NCBI GenBank assembly: GCA_900239685.1 | Contig: OENT01000088.1 | Span: 167,258-231,257 of the forward strand | Direction: 5' to 3' | Length of the DNA stretch: 64,000 bases | DNA from: Rotaria macrura | Lineage: Eukaryota > Rotifera > Eurotatoria > Philodinida > Philodinidae | Shown here: positions 12,301 to 26,406 of the stretch, one piece after another | How the letters are laid out: each line of letters starts with the position of its first letter | How positions within the stretch are numbered: position 1 is the stretch's first letter | Position numbers and translations under genes: made by a program | Notes under the pieces: model-generated | Databases searched by the model: none | What the model was told of the DNA's origin: nothing | What the model saw: the letters and a program-made list of their open reading frames with translations, nothing else

Positions 12301-14438
12301 AAATCTACCAGGTAGATGATAAAATTATCATGTTTAGAGCGAATTGTTTGATATGCATTTGAACTTGATAGATTTCCCTCGATATAAGTAAAGAGAATCA
12401 AAGTTAGATTAACTATGATTAGGATTGGATTCTGCTTAAAGAATTTTAATCTATCCTTCGTTGTTTTTCTGTCAGATATGAGTAAATTCTATGTACTCAG
12501 ATTTTAGCGACATAGATAGAATATTTCAATACGAGACAGATGTAATTCCCAACTATTAATCAATCAATTGAATATATTTTATTAATACTGTGATGTTACT
12601 TTTCAAGAAATGAAACTTGTAGAAATAAATTTTCAAGAGCCATTTATTAGTCATACAGTTTTTCTTTTGTAATTAAACATTAAGATCAATCATGTCAATC
12701 AAATTTTTCTTATAGTTAAACTATCTAAAATTAAGATGCTATCACATTATGCATTGTATTAATCAAATCAAAATATATTGACGACGTCGTATTATTTGTT
12801 CCTATATTGAATTCCAAAGTCTATATTAAGTTCAATGATCATACGAATACATTCAAATGTATTCTAAAGTCAACATCGACTGCTGAAGAATTATTCAAAT
12901 ACATCATACGGATAACATGTGAAAAAATAATTTTTCTTACTAGACTGTTCTGTAATCGAAAGAAGAAAATTATCATACCAGTTCGGTAGATTTTCAGAGT
13001 ATACGTGTAGATTTAAGATATAAGTGAATGATTGTTTTATATTTTTAAACCTGATAGAACTTCTTGTAAAACCTTGAAAAAGAGTGAGCAAATACAAACT
13101 ATTGGCACATATGGCTACGTATACGCAATATGGATTCTCAGTATTGGCTTTTCAATAAATTCTCATTACCGTCGATTGAAACTTGTAGAATAGAATGAGA
13201 ACCGAAATTCGGTAAGTTGCAGATTAAGTCTGAACGATTTCTTAACGGTTGACTAAACGAAAAATATCCGTAAAAATGATGCAAACGTGTGAGATTTGCT
13301 TTTTTTTTCTTTTTGAGTGACGATCATAGACAGCGAACACACTAAGCTTGCGTAGGTGTCATTCTACACTAGATTTGGCTCAGATTAGGGCAGATTAAAA
13401 TTTGATTCAATAAATCTATGTTCTCGTACTGTTTAGTTTTGAGGTTCTCGTCATCGATGACGTGCAATGAATAGAAGTATTGAATATTTTTTCTAGCATC
13501 AAAACGTGGTCAATAGAATATTCATGACAGTTTGTTGTCATCCGTAAATAAAGTGCACTCACCAAACATGTGTCAGCTGGAACTAAAAAAAGACTCAAAA
13601 TTCGATAAATAAGCGACAAGAATCATTCGAATGATTCAGCTCAAGTCTAACCTCGTTGGAAATCGTTCCATAACCTATGACTATGATACTTTTAGCATCA
13701 AAAGAACTATGCTAAATAGTTGTGGTAACGTGAAATAAAATTTTGAATGTGGATCTGTGTGTAACACACTAATATAATAAAAAATACAATGTTATCAAGA
13801 TTGAATTGAAGCTAAATTCGTACAAAGGTCGAAGAATTTGATTTTCTAAATTGATTTTAACAAGAATTTACAGTATTAGGAATCGAATACAAACCAAAAC
13901 AAGATGCAACGTTTCTGGAATCACTGGCTCAATCCTCATTATTTGGAATCAGTTGTTAACAAAAGTAATGAGTATCGTTTTTTGTTTTGGAATAATAGTC
14001 AACCTATGAGATCAGGTTTCCTGCCAAATACATGCATCAAGTATCAACGAAAATCAAAATCTAACCATAGCTTAGATTTTTTCATATCCTTCAATACTCA
14101 TATTTCAGAATAAAAGTAGAGAGAAGGTGTAAAGTCAGTTTATGTTCAGAATAAGATGATGCGTTTTAGCCAGCGTATCGAATACGAAAAAAAATTATCC
14201 TACACCTCTCTCAATAGGAATTACTTGAAAATCTGATATTTTTCCAATGAACTCATCCAATTCGACACGTTCGTTTCTATAAGATGAGGACTCAAAACTT
14301 AACACAAACGGTTATCTTACGGGAAAAAATGAGAATTACAATATTTTGTCGAAAAATCACGTAGGACAGAAGTCACTTATCGGAGATTAGATTCGTGCCA
14401 AAATTCAATCAAAACCTAGGGAAGGATACCTCTTGAGT
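9393..14438. other. Long gene-poor stretch with simple repeats
   Basis: I see no conserved coding exon in either strand; the ORFs are short and low-complexity. Visible items are a TGAA-type microsatellite at about 9744-9780, a run of twelve G at 9832-9843, and a pyrimidine-rich patch near 9595-9640. The rest is plain AT-rich DNA. Confidence 0.4.
9832..9843 (+). repeat. Poly-G run
   Basis: Twelve consecutive G in otherwise AT-rich DNA, directly followed by AGG. No inverted partner was found nearby, unlike the poly-C/poly-G pair at 14439-15341. Confidence 0.8.
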
Positions 14439-15341
14439 CCCCCCCCCCGCCCGTCAATTTTCATTTTCGCTTTTGGTCATCGATTCTTGCTGAAATTTTC
14501 ATGGAAGGTGTATCCACTGCTAGGTATCTCACAGTAAAAATTTCAGTCCAAAATTGTAAGTCTGTGGTCATTTATTGCGGAATCATGGTGCGAAACGAAG
14601 GGGGGGGGGGAGGTGTCGGCCATTTCCCATATTTCTTCCCCATTACAAAAACTATCGAGTTCAGGATGGTTTTAAAATATAGCTATGACCATCCAGTACA
14701 ACTTAACAGAGGCCAAATATCCAATTTGATTTCTCACTTTATTAATGGAAGCGTGTAGTGCAAAAATTGAGAATCTAATGCTGCTCAACGTTTACAACTA
14801 CGATATTTGAAAACAAAGATCATTTAATCATAAAATTCAACTCTGTTAAGTTGTAGTGGCAGATCATAGCAATAATTTAAAACCAGCCAGAACTCTTTAT
14901 CATAAAAAATGGTGGAGAAATTTGGGAGATACAACAATGACATAACAGAAAACAATATGTTCAGAAAAAAGCAAAATAATTTTCCAGAATGATTTTCAAA
15001 GCTTTTTTCACAATGAAGTTTTTTAAATGAGTTTTTTATGTATTTACAATAAATATATTTCAAAGTCAATTTACTAGCGACATATACAGCATGTAGTAAT
15101 CACTCCTATGTATCGACAAAAAGATTCACAACTCATCGGTAATAAAAGTTGTCAAACAAATACTTCCTCAATGAGTAGGATGTTCTGAAAAAAATGAGGT
15201 TTTCACCATGAAAAATATTCATTTTATGAAAACGTTATAGTGTGTTCGACAGCTGACATCATGCTCTATCGGGCGCACTAGAAATAAAAAAATTGAAAAA
15301 AAGTGACAAAAATTGACATTTTAGGGTGGGAGGGGGGGGGG
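14439..15341. mobile_element. Poly-C/poly-G-terminated foldback element (about 0.9 kb)
   Basis: The left end is a run of ten C at 14439-14448, followed by GCCCGTCAATTTTCATTTTC. The right end is the reverse complement of a similar unit, ending in a run of G at 15332-15341. Nearer the centre, 14610-14720 and 14834-14945 are diverged reverse complements, sharing GTACAACTTAACAGAG-like and GGTTTTAAAATATAGCTATGA-like stretches. Together these give one large imperfect palindrome with no intact gene. A second G run lies at about 14599-14609 in the left half. It is probably an old non-autonomous DNA element; the family and any target-site duplication are unknown. Confidence 0.6.
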
Positions 15342-16096
15342 CTTTAAGTCATAAAAAAAAGATAAACCAATCATGCAACTATATGATCAACGAAGAATAC
15401 TTTGATAAAACTATGAAATATACAAAACTCAGTTGGATGTTAGAGATATCGACAGTGTACATGTCTATGGTAGAGTAATTTGTTCGTTGTGACACATCGT
15501 ATGAAAACTTGACTTTTTGGGAACATAATTTGAACTAGAAATGGGTTCTAAAGAAAACATTTAATCCTGTATAAAAAATTTTCAGTATTCCATCGACTAC
15601 TATCTTTATTACGGAAGAATTTTTATCGTAAGATTCTATCATCATTCATTGGATGGTTTCGAACCAATCTAAACTCTTCGTATCGAAACCTCAATAATTC
15701 ATCTGCATAGATCACTCGTTTATCGTTTTTCTGCTTTTATCGTAGTATAGAAATAACTTTCAAATTTTAAACCATATGAGAACGAAAATTATTAAAAGTT
15801 CAACTTGTTTTCCTAAAATATTTTAATGTCCTTGATTTTCTTTTTTCTTCTTAAAATCTGTGACGACATTCGCTAGAAATTGTTGTACGCGTATCACACA
15901 TTTTTCTTTCGTCCTTATATATCTCTCTCTCCCGTCTCGCTCGCTCCGTGCGAAGATCACCTATCTATCTGTACGTTATACACTCATACTCGGTGTCATA
16001 TTCGATACATTTCCGTAGTTGAATCTCTCGATTCAGGTGAGAATTTTTCGTTAAGTTTTATTAACTATTTTTGTTACACACGTATAAAAAGAAATC
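15342..16096. other. Upstream region / 5' leader of TIMM29
   Basis: No coding exon seen. A pyrimidine-rich stretch at about 15905-15955 (TATATCTCTCTCTCCCGTCTC) precedes the TIMM29 start by 140-190 bases and probably marks its promoter or transcribed leader. A possible splice donor (CAGGTGAGA) at about 16036 suggests a leader intron, but no partner was confirmed. Confidence 0.4.
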
Positions 16097-16654
16097 ATGA
16101 CCTTTTTGGTCAAAGCTAATAATCTCCTTATACGACGTCCATCAATCTTTGCATATAACTACCTCAAACAGCTCGCATCTGATTATCGTAATGCACTGGT
16201 TGAAACAGGACAAAAAATGGTTCAACATCCAATGAAAACAATTTTTTACTCATCAAACATATCTTTACTTATATATGCATATCAAACAATGCCAACATTG
16301 CAAACATATAAAAATGATTTTATTGAATTTCGTCAACAGCAAATATTAACATCAAGTCTTATTCGTAACGAAAATACTGAAATTTATATTGACACTATTG
16401 AAAAATTACTATTACGTGAACAGATACATTTTGTTGATTGTTATCTTTTTTCATTGATCATTTACAAACATCAATTTCGTACAAACGAGAATTCACATAG
16501 ATTTTATGAAAATTTATGCTCTTATTTACATTTAAAAAGACATTCAAGAATTATTGATATTGGCGCATTTAATCGATGGTTTATATTAAATAGAAAATTA
16601 AAGCAAGCTGATATTTTTGATGATACTAACAACGAAAAAAAAATAACTTTGTAA
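16097..16654 (+). CDS. TIMM29: Mitochondrial inner-membrane translocase subunit Tim29
   Basis: TIMM29 is a metazoan subunit of the TIM22 complex, which inserts carrier proteins into the mitochondrial inner membrane. This ORF of 185 residues is intronless. The N-terminal part has the family pattern YLKQLASDYRNALVET, then HPMKTIFYSSNISLLIYAYQ, a short hydrophobic segment that fits the single membrane span. The C-terminal part has YLHLKRHSRIIDIGAFNRWF and ADIFDDTN, matching the conserved GRWWVLG...DINDDE-type region of Tim29. It is shorter than the human protein (about 260 residues), missing mainly the charged C-terminal tail. The ATG at 16097 is the first in frame. It lies about 600 bases upstream of vigilin on the same strand. 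Confidence 0.83.
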   Translation: MTFLVKANNLLIRRPSIFAYNYLKQLASDYRNALVETGQKMVQHPMKTIFYSSNISLLIYAYQTMPTLQTYKNDFIEFRQQQILTSSLIRNENTEIYIDTIEKLLLREQIHFVDCYLFSLIIYKHQFRTNENSHRFYENLCSYLHLKRHSRIIDIGAFNRWFILNRKLKQADIFDDTNNEKKITL

Positions 16655-17250
16655 TAGAAATAGAAGAAAAAAAAAGTGTTTAGAGAGATAGAATGAAAAG
16701 AAAAAATTCAATTATCATTTCCTTTTTGTTCTCATTGCAGATAAAGATAAAAAAAGAATATCGGTCGCCACCTTATTCGTCGTTGCTGCAAACAGATGTT
16801 TTTTAGTGCTTTCTTTTTCTGTGCATCTTTATTTTCGCTCGTGCGCTTTCTTTTATTGATATGATATCGACCTTATGCATACATTTTGTGTGTACGTGTG
16901 TATGTGTAAAGAGAGCACAAAAAAAAACGATGAGAATACGAAGAGTTTGTTCGTCTACTGATGAACAATCGATAGTGTTATGTTTGAATTCGAACGAATA
17001 GCTTTTTTGTGTTCTCTCACTGTCTTTCTTTGTATTTATATATATGTCTCTCTCTCTCTCTTCTATTGATATATGCATGCATCACATTTTGTTGTTCTAT
17101 TGACATTGTTCTTTACTTTTTTTTTCTCATCGAATGAAAGGAGTCACATTCATTGCAATAAAATGTTTTATCCGTTTTCTTTTCAATAGATTGAGGCACT
17201 TTCGTTTTCGTTTTCATCTGTTTAGGACGAAATAAATCACGGCCACGGCA
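16655..17250. promoter_or_regulatory. TIMM29-vigilin intergenic / 5' leader region
   Basis: No coding exon. It contains T-rich and CT-rich stretches (for example 17046-17062) and ends with TTTAG at 17221-17225, an acceptor-like site 25 bases before the vigilin ATG. The vigilin leader is therefore probably spliced from a non-coding exon in or upstream of this stretch. Confidence 0.35.
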
Positions 17251-20200
17251 ATGGATGACAACACTTTACGAGAAAATGTTCTTCCTACTACGACTGGAAC
17301 TGTTTCAAAATCATCGTCTGTATCAAAAAAAATGGATATTGACGAGGTACCCGATTATAATGAAGCCTTTCCTCAATTAATATCAGCTGGACATGCCGAT
17401 ATCAATCGGTCAAATACATTTTTCTCATCATTTCCATCGTCATCATCAAATGGAAATAATGCAACAGGTGCCATGGCTAGTACAACAACATCGTTATATT
17501 CTGCTGCAAAAAATGATGAAGATCGACGACGTAAATTGGCTCTTCATGCATCATCAGTTATAACTAAAATTGTAAGTAATCTGCTGACGTGAGCAAAAAA
17601 GCAGCATGATAGTTTTTGTTGTCAAGCGAACGTTCGATTGCAATCAACTTTCGTGCATTTATTATTATTATTATTATTATGCAATATGATGATGTTTGCT
17701 TTAGTTTAAGAGAAAATTATAAGGATTTCATATTGATGTTGATCTTTCACTTTTCTCAATGCAATTATAGTAAAGAATAGTAGATAGGTAATGTTGTTCA
17801 TCCACGTTTATATCGATGAAATTCATTTGTTTGAAAAGAAGATCCGTTTAATGGTTAAAGTGACGATCTTATGAAACATTGAACACTACAAAATTATTTA
17901 ATTAGATAAAACCTAATGAATAATTATTATCGATCTATTGCAAGATTCAAATCGTATCTGTCGTAGCTTTTTCTCCCTACCTGCCAAATAATGAACTCGA
18001 TTGAACAACTATACGATTTTTTTTTGCGCTATTATTAAGCCCCCTACTTTAAAAACTAAGATAATCATGTCAATAGTCAATGTAGTTGTCAATTCATATG
18101 CAGATGTTTATAGATTAAATATGATAGTAACGTTGGTAAAAATATCGGTGAGTTTAGTTATTTTTGTAGTTGAATGGATTCTTGTTTTTCAAGAATACCA
18201 TGTAAAGCGGGACAAATTGAGAAGTTGTCGTATGTTTTATGATTGTCCAATAAAAAGATAGAAGTATCATGTAAAAAATAAAACGAGTTTCTCTAAATAG
18301 GATCTTTGGTGCATTTTTGTGATACACATGCGTGTTCAAAAAGGCACCAATCTCTTATTTTATGGTCTTAAAATTGGCATGATTTAGAAAAAGTCTCGTC
18401 AAAAGAAAAGTACCGGTTCATATTTTATTTAAAGGATCTACATTATTATTGCTGATCTGTATAACTTAAATTTAAATAAAAATCTATATTCGTTATAGAT
18501 GTCATTATCTCGATTTGAACTGATTATTGAAGATTATAAAAACAGAAACATGCTGTTTCTCAAGATTGTCTCCATCATCTCATTTCTACGAGCATATGTA
18601 GTAGATGATGATAGTAGAAGGAAAGAGAATTCATAAGATGAAATATCCCATAGGTTCAATCGAGAATCTCACTTGTTGGAATATGTTCGGATTTACTACT
18701 AGTTTATCATCGGCAAGTAAACATTTAATCTCAGTGAGAACAAAAGACAAGCTGTCATTTTCTATGCCCTATCACTATAAATGTTTCAATACATATATCC
18801 AAAGATGGTCAATAAGTGACATGAAGTCCATCACAAAGAATAGTAATTTTGTTTGTCATTATTCCTAAATTATCATGTTGATTTTCATTTACAAGAATCT
18901 ATGATTTATCTTTTTTCTTTTCAAAGATCGAAATTCCTCCCGAGGAACGTGCATTGGATAATACTCGTCGTCCAGGTAATCAATCATCCCGTAATACTGG
19001 TGCTAATAATAGTGGACAATCATTACAAAAACTTTGTGCTCGAATTCAAAAAGAAACATGTAAAAATTAACTTTTTCGTTTTCTAAAACTACAATTTTAT
19101 ATTTAATCTTTTTCAGCTACAAATATAACTTTTCTTTATAAAGATCAAACATTAATCGTAACTGTAACAGGTCGACCTGAACAAGTACGCATTGCACAAG
19201 TTCAAATCATTCGTGAAATTCAAAGACCTGTTCATTTATCTGTTAATGTACCATTGGATTTTCATCGTTTTATCATTGGTACACGTGGTGCAACATTGAA
19301 ATCATTAGAACAAGAAACATTAACACGCATAGTTGTACCACCACAAGATAATCAATCAGATGCCATTGTTATATCAGGTGCAAAAGACAATGTTAAATTA
19401 TGTGAGCAACGTATTCTTGAATTGTATCATACACAATTAAATAAGGGCTTTGAACGTCTATCAATTCCATTCTTATATCATCCATGGATACGATATTTAC
19501 TTGTTGAGGATTTACATCAACAATTCAATGTAACCATCGATTTACCACCACCAATTAAACAAACCGATGAAATAACTGTACGTGGTGAACGTGAACCAGT
19601 TGAACAAGCAAAAGCAAAAATTATGCAATTCTATAAGACATTGGTAACAGATAAGACAAACAAGAATGTTTCGTTTCCTAGTAGTAACTCTTTCTTTTGC
19701 TTGCTATCTTTTCTAGGAAGGAAAAATTATGACGTTTCCACTTGAAATACCACGTGAACAACATCGTTTTATACTGGGCAAAAAAGGTGTCGGTTTAAAA
19801 GAAATCTTTGATAAAACAAATGTCTATGTTCGTATACCAAATCAAGAAGAACATTCAACAACAATTCAAGTTATGGGTGAAACAACTAAAATTGGTGAAG
19901 CCATTACAATGATTTATAAGATGGTAATTCAAGATTGACTTTTTTTTATTGAGCCTTTTTCATTTTTGAAAACTTGTATTTCGTACATAGGCTAATGCAT
20001 CAACTGCCGTACAAATCAATGCACCACATTGGATGCATAGTGCAGTTAGAGGTGAACGTAATAGTGAACTTGAAAACTTCCGAAAAACAAGTCCCAACGT
20101 ACGAATTATCCTTCGTGATGATCACATTTCATTAGAAGGTCCACCAGAAGAAGTTGAATCTGTACGAAATCACATACAAACAGTTATCGATGAATTTAAA

Positions 20201-22748
20201 ACAAAAAATACAACGTATGCTGAAATTGAAATTGATCCACAATATTATAAACAATTAATTGGAAAAAATCAAACACGTTTACTTGAAATGCAAGAACAAT
20301 CAGGATGTGATATTAAATTCCCATACGAGGAAGATCGATTTGTTAAATTAATTGGTACAAAAGAAAGTGTAGATAAAGCAAAACAAATATTAACTGAACG
20401 AGTTAAAAAATTGGTAAGATGTTCGAAAGAGAAAAAACAGTACGATGAAGAAAACCAGAGAGATGATTGAATGTGTAAACAAAAGAACAATGAAAATTTT
20501 GCTTCATGAGAGAAAAAGCTTGATTTTATATCATAGAACAATGTTACTCATTCTATGAACGATCTAAATCAACGAAAATATTCTTATACATGAATGGACA
20601 AATGTCGAAATAGAAATATTCTTGTTTCAAAGAAATGTTTCCTTGGAATCACTTCTGAAGAATAAACAAGATAGTACTCTACTCATTGATTGATGTATGA
20701 AAGAGATCTCTCTTCATATATTCTATTGATGCATTTGTATTCATATCCGTACGATTGAAAAATTCATTTTCAATTGTTTCTATTAGAGATAAATACAATT
20801 GATGATTGCTAATATCGATTTCAGACAAAAGAAAAGTATACTTGATGTCGGTATCACTTCATGCCAACAAAACATAAGATCTCACTTTAAAGTTGGTCCT
20901 TGATTTCATACGAACCAGTTAACTTCATGTCTAGAACACATAGAATCGATTGACGTCATCAATTGTAAAGTTTTCGTATCTTTAGATCTATCAGCTATAC
21001 TACGAATTGAATTGTCTGTCGAGTGACTTCCCTAGGTAGCCACAACATGTATATATAGGATTGTATTAGCGAATATTTTCAAGTGCAAGGATTAGTTCTT
21101 AGTTGAACATACTAGCAAATAATATCATGAATTTTTATAAACATGTTTGCGTTCTATTCCAAGTTGAAGATTATATAATCGATTCAAGTGTTTTTTCTCG
21201 TACGACTTGTATTTTGGAGAGATGATTTCAAAGTTCGAAAATAACGATCACACATCTTCGAAAGAAAACCAACTCTACACTGAGTAAAACAAAAGTTTTC
21301 ATGAGAATTTTTATTTTGTTCGAAATACAATTTTTTTTATTCATATAACAGACAATGATCGTAATTTCAAGATCACTGACATACAGATTTATATTGTAAA
21401 CATAGAAAAACGAGTTCTATTCTTTTTTAGGCAAATGAACATACAACTGACTTGAGTATTGATCCTCAATATTATCCACAAATTATTGGTGCAAAAGGAA
21501 AAAATTTAGATGAAGTTCGTTCAAAATTTCATAATATTCAAATAACATTTCCGGAAGCAAATGGCAAAAGTGATAAAGTTAAATTACATGGTGATAAGGA
21601 GGATGTTGAAAAATGCTCGAAATTTTTACAACAAAAAGTCAAAGATCTTTATTCAACAGAGATTGAAATACCAAAACGTATTTATCCAATGTTAATTGGC
21701 AAGGCGGGTGCAAATATTCAACGTTTACGTGAAAAATTACCCGATGTTCGACTTGATATGCCATCGATCGATGAAAATAAAGATTCAACATATATACGTT
21801 TAAGTGGTAAAAAAGTAGATGTTGATAAAGCACGAAAAACACTCGAAGAACATATCGATCAATTGAATCATTCAGTTGAAAATTCCATTGAACAACATAT
21901 AACTATTGATCCTAAATGGCATAGTCGATTTTTTCAAAATCGTCGCAAATTATTAAACGATTTACAACAGCAATATGGTGATATGTTAATTAAATTACCG
22001 GAACGAAATACAAATTCCGATCAAGTTCTATTACGTGGACCAAAAGAAACTCTTGATCAAGTACGAAAACGTTTAGAAGAATTAATTGATACATGGGAAA
22101 ATACTGTAACCAAAGAAATGATTATAGCACATCGTCATCATGGTTATTTACTAGCACAAGGTGGTACATATATTCAACCTGTACAAAGAGAATTCAATGT
22201 TCAAATTAAATTTCCACCACGTGGAAATACGCCAAAAGATGAACAAGAATCGACAACAAATGATGATGATAAACAAAAAGATATTGTTCGTCTAATTGGT
22301 CGTTCCGACGACGTTGATAAAGCTATAGATGCACTAGAAAAAATGATACCAGTCGAAAGTACAGTTGATATACCTTATGAAGCACATGGCACACTTGTCG
22401 GCAAAAGTGGTAGTAATTTACAATTACTATCGAAAAAATATCCTGATGTTCATGTTACATTTCCACCTGTTAGTTCAGCACAAAATACCATACAATTAAA
22501 AGGTCAAAGTGAACAAGTTGAAGGTATGAAAAATGAATTACTTGAATCCTATGAAAAATATCAGGCTGACAAACAAGCACGTTCACATGAAGTACGCTTT
22601 ACAATTAAACCTGCATATCGTTCATTAATAATTGGTTATCGCGGTAAAACAATAAACAATTTAAGACAAACACATGATGTTAAAATTGATGTCGGTAATA
22701 ATAATAATAGCAATAATAATAATGCTACAGAACAACAGAGTGATGATC

Positions 22749-22780
<32 letters not shown>

Positions 22781-24049
22781 GAGCAGCAAGAAGAAGAACA
22801 AAGTTCATCACAAGAATCTGATACTGAAATTGTTATTACAGGCTACGAAGATAAAATAGTAGCATGTCAAAATGAAATTTTACAATTGATTAAAGATTTT
22901 GAAGCTAAAATAACAATGGAAATTGAAATTGATCCACGCATACACGCACGTATAATTGGTTCGGGTGGACAAAAACTACAACAAATTATGAAAGATTTCA
23001 ATGTTGACATTAAATTTCAAGCTAATAATCAAACTGATAAAGTACATGTTATTGGTTTAGATCAAGATAAAATTGATGCTTGCATTGAACATTTATTATT
23101 CTTAGAAGAAGATTTTCTTCAAGATCTTCCATATAGAGCAAAAGAAAACACACAAAATCAAAATGAACAACCGTCAAATACACAACAACAAGTAATAAAT
23201 GTGAAAGTTAAACCATCTAATGAGAATAAAAATAAAAAACAACAGCCACAACAAGCACCATTTCAAGTAAAAAATGCACCATGGACTAATGGAAAAGAAA
23301 GTGATAATGAACATCAGCAAAATCATCATTCACGTCAACGTAATGGACATGAAAATTCGACGAAAAAATCAACTACTAATGCTCCTAATCTAGATGATTT
23401 GGGTAAGATGAAGAACAAAATTTTAGAGAAACAATATTCAAACGTTTGTTCTTGTTTAGTTTTGCTTCATTTAGAACATTATTTGTGTACAGTTAAAGTA
23501 TGAGAATCGATGAGATTTGTCAGATTTTCCATTAGTTCTTATCAAATTGTTGACTAGTAAATTCAGTTACTAATAGTTATCCAATGCAAAGGAGATCGTA
23601 TCAGGAATTTGATACGTTATTGTGTGTTTCAAGATGGCAAACGCTAATATCATGAGATACAATGCCAACAAATTGATATCCTACGACTGATCGACCTTGT
23701 ATTATTGCTAGTGATTAACACTAATGGACCTATGTTAGCTATAGAAATATAAGGTCTATGGATTTTAGTACAATTCATTTGCTACTAGACAGAAAATTCT
23801 ATTATTTTTCCAAAAGAGCGAAATTACATCTATTGGATTGGCTCTGTATTTGATAGACCTTTATATTATGTTCTCGCGTAATATGATTAGTAGAAAAAGG
23901 AAAATTGTTGTGTTCTTTATCTTTTAGGCGAATATCCTGTGTTCAGTAATGGTGTCCCATTACCGGCAGACAATAGTTCATCACAATTGCATCAAACAAC
24001 AGTGAATACAATACCAGTTATATGGGGTCCTCAAAAACGAAATAAATAA
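17251..24049 (+). CDS. HDLBP: Vigilin, multi-KH-domain RNA-binding protein
   Basis: Vigilin (Scp160 family) binds mRNA at the ER and on ribosomes through an array of KH domains. Seven coding exons join in frame: 17251-17571, 18927-19059, 19117-19643, 19717-19923, 19991-20413, 21431-23402 and 23928-24049. They give about 1,234 residues, close to the usual 1,270. About thirteen KH repeats can be counted. Seven keep the canonical GxxG loop (for example FIIGTRG, FILGKKG, IIGAKG, LIGKAG, LVGKSG, IIGYRG, IIGSGG). The others are degenerate, as in other vigilins. A poly-N/poly-Q/poly-E insert lies inside one late KH repeat (about 22697-22800). The C-terminus ends VIWGPQKRNK, like the WGP-containing tail of animal vigilins. 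The start at 17251 follows an acceptor-like site. Introns are 57 bases to about 1.36 kb. Confidence 0.93.
22697..22815 (+). repeat. AAT/CAA trinucleotide tract inside a vigilin KH repeat
   Basis: In-frame AAT-type repeats followed by a run of CAA codons encode Asn-rich and then poly-Gln and Glu-rich sequence. They interrupt the KH repeat between its GxxG loop (IIGYRGKTI) and its last strand (TEIVITGYEDKIV). The insert should form a loop and leave the fold intact. Confidence 0.85.
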
Positions 24050-26406
24050 GAGCGACACAATTCAGAAAAAGAAACAATATTCGTATGTCTTGTCCTTCGT
24101 GTCACGTCGAAAAACTGTGATTTGTTCTTTTTTTTTCACTCTTTCCTGTTCTCCATACATTATTTATATACTTGTCTATGTTTGCTCAAATGGTCTTATT
24201 GTTTAGAAAAAGAGACATTTTGTTCCCATCTGATCATCGTGCCTCTTCCCTTCTTTCCCTTCTACCCATTGTCTTATCTGTTTCCTCTTATTTTCTACGT
24301 CAGCGTCTTCATTTTTTTTGTTTGTTTTTCTTCATCTACGTATAAACATATTATTCTTTATTCTTATTGGGATTGTTATGACTTTTGTATCTATTAGAAA
24401 GGTTGAGACAAAACTAAATTTCAAGGGTGAACTATCGGTTATCATTATGCAATACTATTACTTTTTGTTTTTTTTTTTCTTTCTTCAGTTTTTCTTGTCT
24501 TCTCATTATGTGTATATACCATATTGTTTTGGTTGAACTATGCTGTTTTCTTTATGGATTTTAAATGAACTAGTTACAAACAAAGAAAAAACTTCGATAC
24601 CTTATCAGTTGTCTCGTTGAACTCTATCCATGTGTGTATTCGTTAGAACGATCTTGACCGTTTGTTTTTTGTTATTTACTTCTTTGTCGGAGCTTATTAT
24701 TTCAGTGTTTGTTTTCGATTCATGATTATGTGTGTACACTTGAGAGGAGTTCTTCTTGTCTTTTCTTTTTTGTCATTTCTTTTTCCTTCTTGTTTTCAAA
24801 GCAAATCATCTATCCTTTTATATCAATCGTGTGCCCGCGTGCTCTTAATCATGAGACATAATAGTCTCGTCCGTTATTTGTTTGTTTGTTATTGAAAAAC
24901 AATTTTTGTTTTGAGAATGATTATACAAATATGTATGTGACTCATTCGAGAAAAAAAAACAGAGATAAAAGTTAAAGATTTGCTAGTAGTACGCGCTCCG
25001 CTTCTTTTAGTGTGTTCGGTTTGATTTTGTTTGTTTTGTTTTTTTTGTTTTGGAAGGAATCATTATATTACTCTATAAGTCTATACAACCATTATATTGT
25101 TATGAAATTATTGTTTGTTTCTTTTTTGCAGACTTGCGCTCGCTCTTTTATCTCGTTGTTTGATTTTTTTTTCTTCACAAAAAAAAACAGAAAGAAACAA
25201 ATAAATGGTTATTGAGAAACTATCAGAACCGCCAAAATCATATAGTTTATTTTTATGCTGGATGCATATGAAAATGAGCGAGAGTTCCATTAGTTCATGT
25301 GAGATAGATAACTATTGAAGAGTTCTAACATGGCTATCGTCTATTAAGGATATACGTTTCAATTGAAAAGTTATCTCTAATAGAACTAGAGTATGCAAGC
25401 TGTTGGTCGACACTTGCATAACTTAAAAAGATACTTATTCAGTAATCGAACATAATTTGACTCTAACATTTTGGTTACGAATAGCTGTTGGTAGGTGTAA
25501 GTCAAGCTGAAAACTATTTATACTTGGTATCTACTTGTCATGAGTTATAAATAGTTCCTTTTTTTGTGTCTTAAATTCACATTGACGTGAGGTGAAGTTA
25601 TTTTGCTAAATATTTCGACAAATTTGAGTACGTTGAGAGAAGATTATTTATTTTCGTGGAAACACGGAAAGCTCTTTTATGAATAAATATCACGTTTGTC
25701 TCCAGAGTTGTTTATTAATATTCTCAAACTTACTTTTTCGAATATGTTACATTTTCTCAGGAGATATATTCATATTTAAAACAAAGGTAAGTATTAGAGA
25801 AAGGCTTATGAATTAGATCTGAGTTATTTACAAGCTATCTTAATGTCATGTAGACTTTTTCCAAACTATAAAATGAAATCAAATGAGGGGCTTTGTGGTA
25901 CTCCGTTGTTTGCTTCAGTGTCACCCTCATAGATTACTGGTTATTCTTAATATCATCAGTACGACAGGAAATTAAACATTTAACTTTTATAAATTTTCAT
26001 GATCAAATGATTAAATGTTAAAAATTGATCATCCAAGTTTATCATCTCATAGATTGTAGAAGATTAAGAAAATTCATTGAAGGATTTCAGCTATGCATTC
26101 ATTCATTCATCGAACTATCTAGTTCTCTAGCACTTAATTGATATTTAAAGACAAGACAAAATGAATGTTGACAATTTCAATACGAAACAATCCTATAAAT
26201 CATGTTGTCGCTTTTTTTTTATCGTCGAAAACAATTTGTGTAGACATCCTGTATGAATATTGCCGAGATTTGATAAATTATCATAGATGTTTTATTATGA
26301 AAAGAGACTATTCTATAATGCCAAGAAAAGAAACAAGCATTATCTAGACTATGAATGATTTATCAATAGAATATATCATATATAGAGTTAGCTGATTATT
26401 TTATAG
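24050..26406. other. Vigilin 3' region and gene-free spacer
   Basis: The first ~1 kb is very T-rich (many runs of seven to nine T) and probably includes the vigilin 3' UTR. No conserved coding exon is seen in the rest. Confidence 0.4.

Noticed and set aside
24122..25290. Hydrophobic ORFs rich in Phe
   Set aside because: They are translations of T-rich 3' UTR-like DNA.
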